Of a stretch of DNA of 64,000 nucleotides, positions 52,356 to 60,616 are shown in pieces. The stretch covers positions 186,001 through 250,000 of the forward strand of contig JANQDZ010000047.1 in NCBI GenBank assembly GCA_028278645.1. The letters are read 5' to 3'. This DNA comes from Longimicrobiales bacterium. GTDB taxonomy: Bacteria > Gemmatimonadota > Gemmatimonadetes > Longimicrobiales > Gaopeijiaceae. A program made the position numbers and the translations under genes. The notes below the pieces were generated by a model. That model did not search any database. It had not been told where the DNA came from and saw only the letters and a list, made by a program, of their open reading frames with translations. How positions within the stretch are numbered: position 1 is the first letter of the stretch; the number at the start of each line of letters is the position of its first letter.

Positions 52356-53744
52356 TTGGCGACCGCGCAGAAATACAGCTACAACGTCGAGCAGAAGGGG
52401 TTGGAGGGTTCGGACAAACCCCGGCGATTCCTGGAAGCCTTCTCGGCCATCCTCCGCCACGGGAACTACCACGTTGCCCTGGACACCTTCTCACGCCTGA
52501 GCGCCAAGTGCGGGAGGTGTGCAGCCTCCTGCCAACTCTACGAAGCGACCGGTGCAGAAGAGGACATACCATGCCACCGGTCGGAACTCCTCCTCCGGGT
52601 ATTTCGGCGGTACTTCACCAACGCCGGGGTTCTTAAAGCCAAGCTGTTCGGAGGGTTCACGCTCACCGACGAATACGTGGACGAGATGGCCGAATCCTTT
52701 TACCGGTGCACGGCTTGCCGTCGCTGTAAGGCCACCTGCCCGGTGGGGATCGACCATGCCCTCGTCACCCACCTGGCAAGGTGGGTTTTGGCTGAGATCG
52801 ACGTCATCCCCAGGGCCCTTCTGGTCTCGGTGAGAGAACAGTTGGAGGGCGATTCAGGAAACACCTCGGCCATCCCCGTTCCCGCGTTAAAAGACACCTG
52901 TGAGTTCCTGGAAGAGGAGCTGGACGATCTCTACAACGTAGACATCAAGTTCCCCTTCGATGAGGAGGGGGCGGAGTTCGTGTTCTTCCCGGCTGTCTCG
53001 GACTTCATCATGGAGGCGGACACCCTCATGGGTAACGCCGCTGTGATGCACACCTCTGGGGGGTCATGGACCATCGGGACCGGGAACTTCGACGGGATCA
53101 ACTACGGCCTGTTCTACTCCGACCGGATGATGGAGAAGATCGTCGGAAACGTCCTGGACGAGGTAAAGCGGCTGAAGGCCAAGAAGATCCTGATCGGAGA
53201 ATGTGGTCATGCTACCCGATCGGCTTGGTATATCCCCACTTTTGGTGGACCTGACGCCCCCGATGTGGTGAACTGTCTCGAGTATGCTTACGAACAGTTC
53301 AAAAAAGGGAAAATCCCCCTCAAAGACGAGAAGATTCCGGAGCGGGTCACGTACCACGACCCCTGCAACATCGCGCGCTCCGGGAAGATCGTCGACCAGC
53401 CCAGAGAGATCCTGAGAGCGATTTGCGCCGACTACGTGGAGATGACACCGGGCGGCACGGAGAACTACTGCTGCGGCGGAGGCGGCGGCACGGTATCCAT
53501 CGACGAGATTCGCGAGTTTAGGACCGGTCCGCTGGGGCAGCGGAAGGCCGACCAGATCCGAGCCACCGGGGCTCAGATCGTCATCTCTCCCTGCGCTAAC
53601 TGCAAGAAACAGCTGAAAGAGCTTTGCCAGGACAACGGCATGGAGGACGTGGAGGTCATGGGCCTTCACGACCTCCTCCTCCGCGTTCTCGACTTCGGGG
53701 AATGGGAAAAAGCCCCGGAGGCCGAGGACGTGGCTGCGGACTGA
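52356..53744 (+). CDS. HdrD/DsrK-type Fe-S protein (CCG domain)
   Basis: This 462-residue protein resembles DsrK/TmcB/HdrD. N-terminal Cys groups suited to two [4Fe-4S] clusters are CGRCAASC (C52, C55, C59) and CTACRRCKATCPVG (C118, C121, C124, C128). The C-terminal part has CCG-type motifs: HDPCNIARSGK (about 330), NYCCGGGGG (about 371) and SPCANCKKQLKEL (about 410), which in HdrD-like proteins hold a catalytic non-cubane cluster for disulfide chemistry. It is expected to be a soluble partner of the membrane cytochrome encoded next. The start is TTG 52356, with GGAG about 9 nt upstream. It resembles the second HdrD-type gene at 60613 but lacks that gene's long N-terminal extension. Confidence 0.9.
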   Translation: MATAQKYSYNVEQKGLEGSDKPRRFLEAFSAILRHGNYHVALDTFSRLSAKCGRCAASCQLYEATGAEEDIPCHRSELLLRVFRRYFTNAGVLKAKLFGGFTLTDEYVDEMAESFYRCTACRRCKATCPVGIDHALVTHLARWVLAEIDVIPRALLVSVREQLEGDSGNTSAIPVPALKDTCEFLEEELDDLYNVDIKFPFDEEGAEFVFFPAVSDFIMEADTLMGNAAVMHTSGGSWTIGTGNFDGINYGLFYSDRMMEKIVGNVLDEVKRLKAKKILIGECGHATRSAWYIPTFGGPDAPDVVNCLEYAYEQFKKGKIPLKDEKIPERVTYHDPCNIARSGKIVDQPREILRAICADYVEMTPGGTENYCCGGGGGTVSIDEIREFRTGPLGQRKADQIRATGAQIVISPCANCKKQLKELCQDNGMEDVEVMGLHDLLLRVLDFGEWEKAPEAEDVAAD

Positions 53745-53771
53745 TCGAAACGGAAGGACGGAAGAATCGAT

Positions 53772-54473
53772 ATGGATGTTTGGCTTCAATGGGCCATGGG
53801 GCCCCTCTTCTGGACGGCGATGGCCTTTATGGTCCTGGGGCTGGTCCGTCATGTGGGCCTAACGGTATGGGGAAGCTTCCGGGCCTACCGGCGCGCGGGG
53901 GACAAGAGATTCCCCGTCGGCAAACTCGTGGGGAGCACTCTCCACTGGCTCGTTCCCGTGGGTAAGGTTCGGAACCGAGGCTTTTTCAGCCTCACCACGG
54001 TTCTCTTCCATGCTGGGGTCATACTGGTACCCCTCTTCCTGGCCGGGCACATCCAACTCTGGCGAGCCGGGGTTGGAATCACCTGGCCCGCTCTCCCGAA
54101 TGGCGTGGCTACCACGCTCACCTGGGTGGTGATCGCGACGGCATTCGCCCTGGTCGTCCAGCGGGCCGGGGCCAAGGACAGCCGGGCCCTCAGCCGGTTC
54201 CAGGACTATGCCCTTCCGCTACTCATCGTGATCCCCTTTCTGACAGGGTTCCTCGTGATGCACCCCGCCTGGAATCCCTTTGGTAGGGACCCTGTTCTGC
54301 TGGTGCATGTGCTGAGCGCGGACCTGCTGATCTTCCTGGTTCCTCTCACCAAGCTCAGTCACATGATCCTCATGCCTTTTACCCAGCTCGTGTCTGAGCT
54401 CGCCTGGCACTTCCCTGAGGATGCCGGGAGTCGAGTTGGCGTCACCCTGGGCAAAGAAAACGAGCCAATTTGA
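53772..54473 (+). CDS. NarI/DsrM-type membrane cytochrome b
   Basis: This 233-residue integral membrane protein is of the nitrate-reductase gamma/HmcE/TmcC/DsrM type. It has about five hydrophobic segments, at about 8-30, 72-95, 108-128, 148-168 and 178-200. His residues in or near the helices (TVLFHAGVILVPLFLAGH; LLVHVLSADLLIF; KLSHMIL) are suitable heme b ligands. It should pass electrons between menaquinone and the HdrD-like protein encoded upstream. It is separated from that gene by 27 nt and overlaps the region before the next start (stop 54471-54473, ATG 54476). Confidence 0.85.
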   Translation: MDVWLQWAMGPLFWTAMAFMVLGLVRHVGLTVWGSFRAYRRAGDKRFPVGKLVGSTLHWLVPVGKVRNRGFFSLTTVLFHAGVILVPLFLAGHIQLWRAGVGITWPALPNGVATTLTWVVIATAFALVVQRAGAKDSRALSRFQDYALPLLIVIPFLTGFLVMHPAWNPFGRDPVLLVHVLSADLLIFLVPLTKLSHMILMPFTQLVSELAWHFPEDAGSRVGVTLGKENEPI

Positions 54474-54475
54474 CC

Positions 54476-55246
54476 ATGTCTGTCGCGATCTTAATCGACG
54501 TTACCAAGTGTGTGGGCTGTGAGGAGTGTGTTCTCGCCTGCAAGGAGGAAAACGATCTGGGCCCAGACAGGCTCCGGCCCGGTCAGCAGGCGGTGGACGG
54601 ACTCTCTGCCACCCGGTATTCCACCATTCTCCGCTACCCCGACGATCATTTTGTGCGGCAGCAATGTCGCCACTGCCTTGAACCTGCCTGCGTTAGCGCC
54701 TGCCTGGTGGGGGCCATGCGAAAAACCCCTGAGGGACCGGTCGTCTACGATTCCGATCTCTGCATGGGCTGTCGGTATTGCCTCGTGGCCTGTCCCTACG
54801 GGATCCCCCGATACGAATGGGACGAAGCGGCTCCCCTGGTGAGGAAGTGCACGCTCTGTAGCCACCGCATCGAAGAGGGAAGGGTACCGGCATGTGTGGA
54901 GGCCTGCCCGGAGGACGCTCTTCTCTTCGGGGATCGGGCCGCACTCCTGTCCGAAGCCCGCCGCAGAATCGCGGAAAACCCAGGCAGCTATCTGGATCAC
55001 GTCTATGGTGAGAAAGAGGTGGGTGGCACGTCCGTGCTTTACCTATCCGACATCTCCCTGGGGTTCTTGGGGTGGGCGGAAAACCTGGGTGAGGGAGGCC
55101 TACCGCATCTGACTCACGCAGCCCTGAAGAAGGTTCCAGGGATTGTACTGGGAATGGGTAGCCTCATGGGAGGGATCTACTGGGTCATCAACCGGAGAAT
55201 GAAACTGGCCGCCCGGTCGGCAGAGGGAGGGCAGGGTCATGAGTAA
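54476..55246 (+). CDS. Four-cluster ferredoxin subunit (HybA/DsrO/HmcB type) with C-terminal membrane anchor
   Basis: This 256-residue protein has four Cys groups typical of four [4Fe-4S] clusters: CVGCEECVLACKEE, CRHCLEPACVSACLVGA, CMGCRYCLVACPYG and CTLCSHRIEEGRVPACVEACPEDA. A C-terminal hydrophobic segment (about 220-242, VPGIVLGMGSLMGGIYWVINRR) anchors it. HybA, DsrO and related subunits normally have a Tat signal; none is present here, because the first cluster motif begins by residue 13. The cellular side is therefore open. Its stop overlaps the start of the NrfD-type gene by 8 nt. It is an electron wire between the membrane partner and a cytochrome or quinone. Confidence 0.9.
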   Translation: MSVAILIDVTKCVGCEECVLACKEENDLGPDRLRPGQQAVDGLSATRYSTILRYPDDHFVRQQCRHCLEPACVSACLVGAMRKTPEGPVVYDSDLCMGCRYCLVACPYGIPRYEWDEAAPLVRKCTLCSHRIEEGRVPACVEACPEDALLFGDRAALLSEARRRIAENPGSYLDHVYGEKEVGGTSVLYLSDISLGFLGWAENLGEGGLPHLTHAALKKVPGIVLGMGSLMGGIYWVINRRMKLAARSAEGGQGHE

Positions 55247-57200
55247 CCGACTAAGGGCACTCAAAACCGTCCTCTGGGGCTTGGTTGGGGTTTTGGTTTC
55301 AGTATCGGTGGTTCGGTTTGTTCATGGTTTGGGGGCGGTGACGAATCTCTCTGACGCAGCTCCCTGGGGTCTCTGGATCGGCTTCGACGTGATGTCGGGT
55401 GTCGCCCTGGCGGCCGGCGGCTTCGTTCTGGCCGGGATCGTCTACATTTTCGGCTTGGAGCGGTATCGCCCCTTTGTGCGGGCGGCGATCCTGACGGCCC
55501 TGCTGGGATATGCCGCCGTCGCCGTGGGCCTCATCTACGACCTGGGGCTGCCTTGGCGGATTTGGCACCCCATGGTGAACTGGCAGTACCATTCGGTCCT
55601 CTTCGAAGTGGCCGCCTGCGTCATGCTGTACCTCACGGTGTTGACCCTGGAATTCCTGCCAGTGGTCCTGGAGCATCGGTTCTTCCAGGGTGCCTTTTTC
55701 CGGAAGGTGCTCAAAGCGTTGAAGAAGGTCACGATTCCGCTGGTGATCGCCGGGATCGTGCTCTCCACCCTCCATCAGTCGTCCCTGGGGTCGCTATTCC
55801 TCATTACTCCGTTCCGGCTCCATCCCCTCTGGTACTCGCCCATCATCTACGTCCTCTTCTTCATTTCGGCCGTGGGCCTGGGGCTGATGACCGTGGTGCT
55901 GGAATCCCTGTTCTCCAACTACTTCCTGGACCACAAGCTTCATGGAAGGGAGATCTCAGGACTGGGGTTGGCGGCCTCCGTCGTCCTTTGGGTTTATGTC
56001 GCCCTGAGGGTCGGGGATCTCTTGGTTCGAGGGGTCCTTCCATCGGCGTTGGATGGCTCCTGGCAGAGTGGGCTTTTTGTTGCGGAGTTGGCCTTCAGCG
56101 CGGTCATCCCTGCCGTCCTCATGCTCCTAAAACCCATCAGGCAGAGTATCGCCGGTGTGGGTGTGGCGGCTTCCATGGTTGTCCTCGGGATGATCTGGCA
56201 TCGGCTGGACGTCTCTATCGTGGCCTTCGCCCGACCTGAAGGAATGGGCTACCTCCCGAGCTGGGAGGAGTTCGCTGTGAGCTTTGGAATCGTCGCCGGA
56301 GGAATCCTCGTCTTCCTCTTCTTCGTCGAAAATCTGAACGTGTTCGACGACGTGAGAGGCCACCCGCCCGAGGAGGATCCTGGTTTCCAAGCGGAGGCCA
56401 CCGTCTCCTTCCTGCCAGGCCCCCTGGGCTTCCCCCGGCGCTACTCCGTAGCGGCACTGTCTGGGGGGATCCTGGCACTCCCCTTCCTGCCCGTTGGTGG
56501 GGTCCAGCCCACACCGTCTCCGGTTCAAGGTCCCAGGAGCGTGGCGGCTTACGTCAGCCCGGCTTCCAACGGCGAGACCCGTGGACTGGCATTGGTGGGT
56601 TCAGGGGACCTGCTCCCGATCCGGGTCCTGATGCTCGACGCGAATCGAGACGGCGATGTGGTTCTCTTCGACCACGACGATCACGCCGCCCGCCTCGGGG
56701 GGGAACAGTCCTGTGAGACCTGTCACCACCTGACCAAACCCCTGGACAAAAACACGTCCTGCTTCGAGTGCCACACGGACATGTACGAGCCCCGGTCGGT
56801 ATTCGACCATGACGTTCACGCGGCTCAACTCGGAGGTTCGGAGGGGTGCGTTCAGTGTCACGGCGAGGGTTCGGAGGTGAAGAGCTACGAGACCGTCACC
56901 GAATGCTCGGAATGTCATCGGAACGAAATCTCAACACGTGCCTTCATCAACCCCCCGGAGGCTAGATGGGGAAACGCCGTCGGATACATGGACGCCATGC
57001 ACTCCCTCTGCGTCGAGTGCCATACCAGGGAGGCTCTCACAGCCCCGGCTCATAATCCCGAGAACCTCAACCAGTGCATGACATGCCACGATGTGGACTG
57101 GCGTGAGGACGTTCGAAGGCTGATGCCGCACCTGGCCGGTATGGAAAGGGTCACTGCGGGCCCCCGCCCCGCAGCTGCCCAGTTGGGAGCCGGTGGATGA
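55239..57200 (+). CDS. HybB/NrfD-type quinone-interacting membrane protein fused to hexaheme cytochrome c
   Basis: This 653-residue protein has an N-terminal HybB/NrfD integral-membrane domain (about 1-375, ten hydrophobic segments, with the HybB-like STLHQSSLGSLFLI). A further membrane segment lies near 410-425. The C-terminal cytochrome domain (about 465-630) has six CxxCH heme c sites: CETCH, CFECH, CVQCH, CSECH, CVECH and CMTCH. His-rich FDHDDHAARLGG and FDHDVHAAQLGG precede two of them, as in class III cytochromes, where they supply distal ligands. In DsrMKJOP, Hmc and Qrc systems the NrfD-type protein and the multiheme cytochrome are separate. The heme domain should face the periplasm. 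No separate cytochrome gene is nearby. Confidence 0.92.
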   Translation: MSNRLRALKTVLWGLVGVLVSVSVVRFVHGLGAVTNLSDAAPWGLWIGFDVMSGVALAAGGFVLAGIVYIFGLERYRPFVRAAILTALLGYAAVAVGLIYDLGLPWRIWHPMVNWQYHSVLFEVAACVMLYLTVLTLEFLPVVLEHRFFQGAFFRKVLKALKKVTIPLVIAGIVLSTLHQSSLGSLFLITPFRLHPLWYSPIIYVLFFISAVGLGLMTVVLESLFSNYFLDHKLHGREISGLGLAASVVLWVYVALRVGDLLVRGVLPSALDGSWQSGLFVAELAFSAVIPAVLMLLKPIRQSIAGVGVAASMVVLGMIWHRLDVSIVAFARPEGMGYLPSWEEFAVSFGIVAGGILVFLFFVENLNVFDDVRGHPPEEDPGFQAEATVSFLPGPLGFPRRYSVAALSGGILALPFLPVGGVQPTPSPVQGPRSVAAYVSPASNGETRGLALVGSGDLLPIRVLMLDANRDGDVVLFDHDDHAARLGGEQSCETCHHLTKPLDKNTSCFECHTDMYEPRSVFDHDVHAAQLGGSEGCVQCHGEGSEVKSYETVTECSECHRNEISTRAFINPPEARWGNAVGYMDAMHSLCVECHTREALTAPAHNPENLNQCMTCHDVDWREDVRRLMPHLAGMERVTAGPRPAAAQLGAGG

Positions 57201-58363
57201 CCCCTAACCGACTCGGTCACATCGAGGAGATCCAGGAATGGCTCAGGGCTCACCTGTTCGACCAGGTCCCCGTAGCCATCAGCATCATCGACAGGAACTA
57301 CAACATCGTCGATGCAAATCCTCGGTTCGAGAAGAGCTACGGCAGATGGCGGGGACGCCCCTGCTACGAGGTCTACAAAGATCGCCGTGCGCCGTGCACG
57401 GAATGCGCGGCGCTGAAGACGTTCGAGGACGGGAAAGTCCGGATCAGGGAGGAGAAGGGGAGAATCGAAAACGGGAATCCTATGGACTACCTGGTTCATA
57501 TGGTCCCTGTTCGTGGCCCGCTGGGGAAGATCCGGTTCATCGTGGAGATGTCCACCGACATCACAGAAGTGAAAAAGCTGGAGAGAGAGAAGCGGGAAGC
57601 TGAGAGGCTAGCAGCCGTCGGTGAAACCGTCGCCGGTATTGCCCACGGGATCAAGAACGTCCTCATGGGCTTGGAGGGCGGGATGTATGCTGTGAACACG
57701 GGTATCGAGCTTGCCGACGATGCACGGATCGCCCGTGGCTGGATGACCCTCGAGGAGAACGTCAAGAGAATCTCGGAGTTCGTTAAAGAGTTCCTGGATT
57801 TCGCCAAAGGCCGGAAAACCAAGGTAGCCCCTGTTGATCCCAACCTTCCTGCACAGGAGGTCTCGGATCTTTTCCGAGAACGGGCCGCCCAGGCCGGCGT
57901 CAGGTTGGAGGTCGACCTGGAACAGGGGCTCCGGGAAGCCGCTCTGGATCAAGACGCCATTCACACCTGCCTCTCCAACCTGGTCTCCAACGCCATCGAC
58001 GCTTGTATGGTCGCCGAACAAACCCGGGAATTCGTGGTGACCCTCAGTTCCCGGGAGGCCAACGGAGTTCTGATCTACGAGGTGACGGACAACGGGTTGG
58101 GCATGGACTACGAGATCTCCAAGAAGGTCTTCTCGAAGTTCTTCACCACCAAAGGATCGGACCGGGGGACGGGCCTGGGCCTCCTGACGACCAAACGCAT
58201 GATTCATCAGCACGGAGGCCAGATCTCCTTCACCTCGACGGAGGGGGAGGGATCAACTTTCCGGATCGAGCTGCCCAGGGGATCGCTTCCGATCCCTGAA
58301 TCCGAGAACGACATACAAGAAGTCGAAGTCTGCTCCTTAAGGACTGAAGAGGTGACGCCATGA
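57197..58363 (+). CDS. PAS histidine kinase
   Basis: This 388-residue soluble-looking kinase has a PAS domain (about 15-110) with the Cys cluster GRPCYEVYKDRRAPCTECAALKTF, similar in spacing to the one in the sigma-54 activator. A coiled linker follows, then a phospho-acceptor His in VAGIAHGIKNVLMGLE and the ATPase with NLVSNAIDAC (N box), DNGLGM (G1) and GTGLGL (G2). There are no membrane segments. Its start overlaps the preceding cytochrome gene stop by 4 nt, and its stop overlaps the first response regulator. It is most simply a sensor of redox state or ligand for the operon's own electron-transfer complex. Confidence 0.93.
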   Translation: MTPNRLGHIEEIQEWLRAHLFDQVPVAISIIDRNYNIVDANPRFEKSYGRWRGRPCYEVYKDRRAPCTECAALKTFEDGKVRIREEKGRIENGNPMDYLVHMVPVRGPLGKIRFIVEMSTDITEVKKLEREKREAERLAAVGETVAGIAHGIKNVLMGLEGGMYAVNTGIELADDARIARGWMTLEENVKRISEFVKEFLDFAKGRKTKVAPVDPNLPAQEVSDLFRERAAQAGVRLEVDLEQGLREAALDQDAIHTCLSNLVSNAIDACMVAEQTREFVVTLSSREANGVLIYEVTDNGLGMDYEISKKVFSKFFTTKGSDRGTGLGLLTTKRMIHQHGGQISFTSTEGEGSTFRIELPRGSLPIPESENDIQEVEVCSLRTEEVTP

Positions 58364-58887
58364 CCCGACCCCAGGACAAGACGGTTCTGGTGGTGGACGA
58401 CGAGCCGAACGTGAGGCAATACCTGGCCCAGATCCTCCTGGATGCCGGATTTAACGTGGTTCAGGCAGGGGACGGAGCGGAGGCTCTGGAGATCATTCGG
58501 GAGCAGCCTCCCGACTTCATCTCCCTGGACCTGGTCATGCCCCGGAAGAGCGGGCACAAGCTGCTCTATGAGCTCCGGAAAGATCGGAAGCTGTCTCAAA
58601 TCCCTGTCCTCATCGTTACGGCCCACGCTCAGGACGAATTGGGCCAAGGCGATCTGAGGGACATCATGGACAACCGGGTCCTGTCTGGACCTGGAGTCTA
58701 CCTGGAAAAGCCGGTGAAACCCCTGAGCTACGTTCGGGCGGTTCAGCGTGCACTCGGGATCGAAGAAACGCCGGAGGACGAAGACAGGATCTCCCTTCAG
58801 GAGGAGCTCCAAAACGCCCTTCCGGATGCCGAGCCCCACGCCCTTCGCCGGGCCCTGGAGGCTCTCAAAAAACAAGGAACACTGTGA
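58360..58887 (+). CDS. Receiver-domain response regulator
   Basis: This 175-residue protein has a receiver domain (about 1-125: VLVVDDEPNVRQYLAQIL, phospho-Asp in FISLDLVMPRKSG, LIVTAHAQDE, LEKPVKP) and a short C-terminal helical tail (about 130-175). It has no DNA-binding or enzymatic output domain. Overlaps of 4 nt on both sides place it tightly between the kinase and the second receiver protein. It may relay phosphate or act by protein contact, perhaps on the PAS activator. Confidence 0.9.
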   Translation: MTRPQDKTVLVVDDEPNVRQYLAQILLDAGFNVVQAGDGAEALEIIREQPPDFISLDLVMPRKSGHKLLYELRKDRKLSQIPVLIVTAHAQDELGQGDLRDIMDNRVLSGPGVYLEKPVKPLSYVRAVQRALGIEETPEDEDRISLQEELQNALPDAEPHALRRALEALKKQGTL

Positions 58888-59282
58888 TGAAGAAAAAAAT
58901 CCTCATCGTAGATGATGAGCCGGCAATCGTGAGTTACCTGGAGATGGTTCTCCAGGACCAGGGGTACGATACCGTTACTGCCGGGAATGGGAATGAGGCC
59001 TTGGACGCCGCCCGGGCAGGTAAACCAGACCTGGTCACCCTGGACATCACCATGCCCGAGGCCTCCGGTACACGGTTCTATAAAGAGTTGAGGACGGACC
59101 CGGAGCTCTCCGAAATTCCGGTGATTATCGTGACCGCGGTCACGGGCCTTGGCGGCGACAAGTACGCCTACGAGAAGTTCATCAGCAACCGGAGTCTGGT
59201 TCCGGCACCCGAAGGCTTCTTCCCCAAGCCCATCGACCGTGAGGCTTTCATAGAGGCGGTGAACGGACTTCTGGCAGCCTAG
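58884..59282 (+). CDS. Receiver-only response regulator
   Basis: This 132-residue protein is a receiver domain with almost nothing else: KILIVDDEPAIVSYLEMVL, phospho-Asp in LVTLDITMPEASG, IIVTAVTGLGG and FPKPIDREAF. It is the last gene of the operon and is related to its neighbour. The absence of an output domain suggests a phosphorelay sink or an interaction partner. Confidence 0.9.
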   Translation: MMKKKILIVDDEPAIVSYLEMVLQDQGYDTVTAGNGNEALDAARAGKPDLVTLDITMPEASGTRFYKELRTDPELSEIPVIIVTAVTGLGGDKYAYEKFISNRSLVPAPEGFFPKPIDREAFIEAVNGLLAA

Positions 59283-59511
59283 CCCGGCTGGTATGGAGGG
59301 GAGGCCGGCCACGTCTCAGGTTCCGGGCCGGGGATAGGACCGGGACGGACCGTTGGGCCCGGCTCCAGGGTAGGGCCCGGAAGGACCGGTCTCCCCGCCG
59401 TAAAAAAAGCTCCCTCACCAGGGTCCCCTGACCAAGGAACCCTTTGGCTCGGCGCATTCCTTGGCCATGGGGCTCATCTGGCCCGACCGTTCCTACCGGG
59501 TTGGGTCAGGA

Positions 59512-59597
59512 TTTCCCCATTTAACATTCCAGAATTAATTAAACTTGAAGTAATACGGTTTCGGGAGGCCCTTTTTTTGGTCCTGGTTTCCCCATTT
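59512..59597. repeat. Direct repeat TTTCCCCATTT upstream of dsrMK
   Basis: The 11-mer TTTCCCCATTT occurs at 59512-59522 and 59587-59597, 75 bp apart (about seven helical turns), centred about 108 and 33 bp upstream of the -24 element. It could be an activator-binding pair. It does not match the GTTTCA-N4-TGAAAC elements. Confidence 0.45.
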
Positions 59598-59623
59598 GGT
59601 TCTTTCAGAAAAAGTGGTCGAAA

Positions 59624-59638
59624 TGGCCCAATAATTGC
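59624..59638 (+). promoter_or_regulatory. Candidate sigma-54 (-24/-12) promoter of dsrMK
   Basis: TGGCCCAATAATTGC keeps TGGC and TTGC, with GG (59625-59626) and GC (59637-59638) separated by exactly 10 nt. Expected transcription start is near 59650, giving a 40-nt leader to ATG 59690. Confidence 0.7.
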
Positions 59639-59689
59639 CATCGTTCTTAAGGATTTTGGGCGTTTTCGTTGTTACAACAGAGAGGACCA

Positions 59690-60616
59690 ATGTCCGCCTC
59701 AACACTGATTCTGCTTTCGTACGTTTTGCTGGCCATATTTGCGGTGTTTTTTGTCCTCAAATCCCTGAAGATGGCCCGGATGCCGGTCCACGTCCGCTGG
59801 GAATTGGCTCCGGTCCCCCACGAGAAGGGGAGGGGACACTACGGGGGTTCATACCTGGAGGATGCGGAGTGGTGGACCAAGCCCCGCGAAAAGGACCACG
59901 TGGCTGAAGCCACCTACATGTTCAAGGAGATTCTCTTCCTGAAGGCCCTCTTCGAACACAAGCGGAGCCTTTGGTGGTTCTCCTTCCCCTTCCACTTCGG
60001 AATGTACCTCCTCATCGGCGCCGTCGTTCTGCTGGCTCTTGGCGCCCTGGGTTCCGTCACCGGATTGGTGGGCACGGACATGTGGCTCTTCGCCACGGGA
60101 TACCCCCTTCTGGCTGGGGTCGGATACGCCCTGGGACTCCTGGGGGCCGTGGGCCTCTTCCTGACGCGGATGGTGGAGAAAGGCATGGCAAACTCCACGA
60201 CCTACGCCACCTACTTCAACGTTCTACTGCTCGGATCGCTGTTCGGTACCGGGCTGTGGGCCTCTTTCTCCGTGTCGGATTTCAGCGGACAGACCTTGGG
60301 TTTCATTGGTGCCCTCTTCACGGCTGACATGTCCGTGGAGCTAGCCGGGATCCTGAAGGCACATTTCCTCCTGGCTTTTGCATTTCTAGCCTACCTGCCC
60401 TTCACCCAGATGATGCATTTCGTGGCGAAGTACTTCACCTACCACGAGATCCGCTGGGATGACGAACCGGTTGAGCCGGGCGGGAAGATGGAGAAAGAGA
60501 TTTTGGAGCTGCTCGGGCAATCACCAACCTGGGCTGGGCCCCACGTCAGGGCCGACGGGAAGAAGACTTGGGTGGACATCGCCACCGACACCGGCGCGCA
60601 GGAGGCCGAAAAATGA
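59690..60616 (+). CDS. dsrM: DsrM-type membrane cytochrome b
   Basis: This 308-residue membrane protein matches DsrM/HmeC better than NarI. A first helix (about 3-25, LILLSYVLLAIFAVFFVL) is followed by a cytoplasmic segment with EWWTKPREKDHVAEATYMFKEILFLKALFEHKR. Helices with likely heme b ligands come next (FPFHFGMYLLIGAVV; KAHFLLAFAFLAYLPFTQMMHFVAKYF). The C-terminus is soluble and acidic. It should exchange electrons with menaquinone and deliver them to, or receive them from, DsrK. ATG 59690 has AGAGGA upstream; the in-frame TTG 21 nt earlier is disfavoured. Its stop overlaps the DsrK start (ATGA). Confidence 0.85.
   Translation: MSASTLILLSYVLLAIFAVFFVLKSLKMARMPVHVRWELAPVPHEKGRGHYGGSYLEDAEWWTKPREKDHVAEATYMFKEILFLKALFEHKRSLWWFSFPFHFGMYLLIGAVVLLALGALGSVTGLVGTDMWLFATGYPLLAGVGYALGLLGAVGLFLTRMVEKGMANSTTYATYFNVLLLGSLFGTGLWASFSVSDFSGQTLGFIGALFTADMSVELAGILKAHFLLAFAFLAYLPFTQMMHFVAKYFTYHEIRWDDEPVEPGGKMEKEILELLGQSPTWAGPHVRADGKKTWVDIATDTGAQEAEK

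Larger units (their letters stand above)
59283..59689. other. Intergenic region ahead of dsrMK
   Basis: These 407 bp follow the redox operon. The first 200 bp are GC-rich with several short inverted repeats in the GGGCCC/CCGGGCC class (59320-59400), which may act in termination. The part from about 59505 to 59690 is A/T-rich and holds a direct repeat and a -24/-12 promoter match. No gene is supported. Confidence 0.6.
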
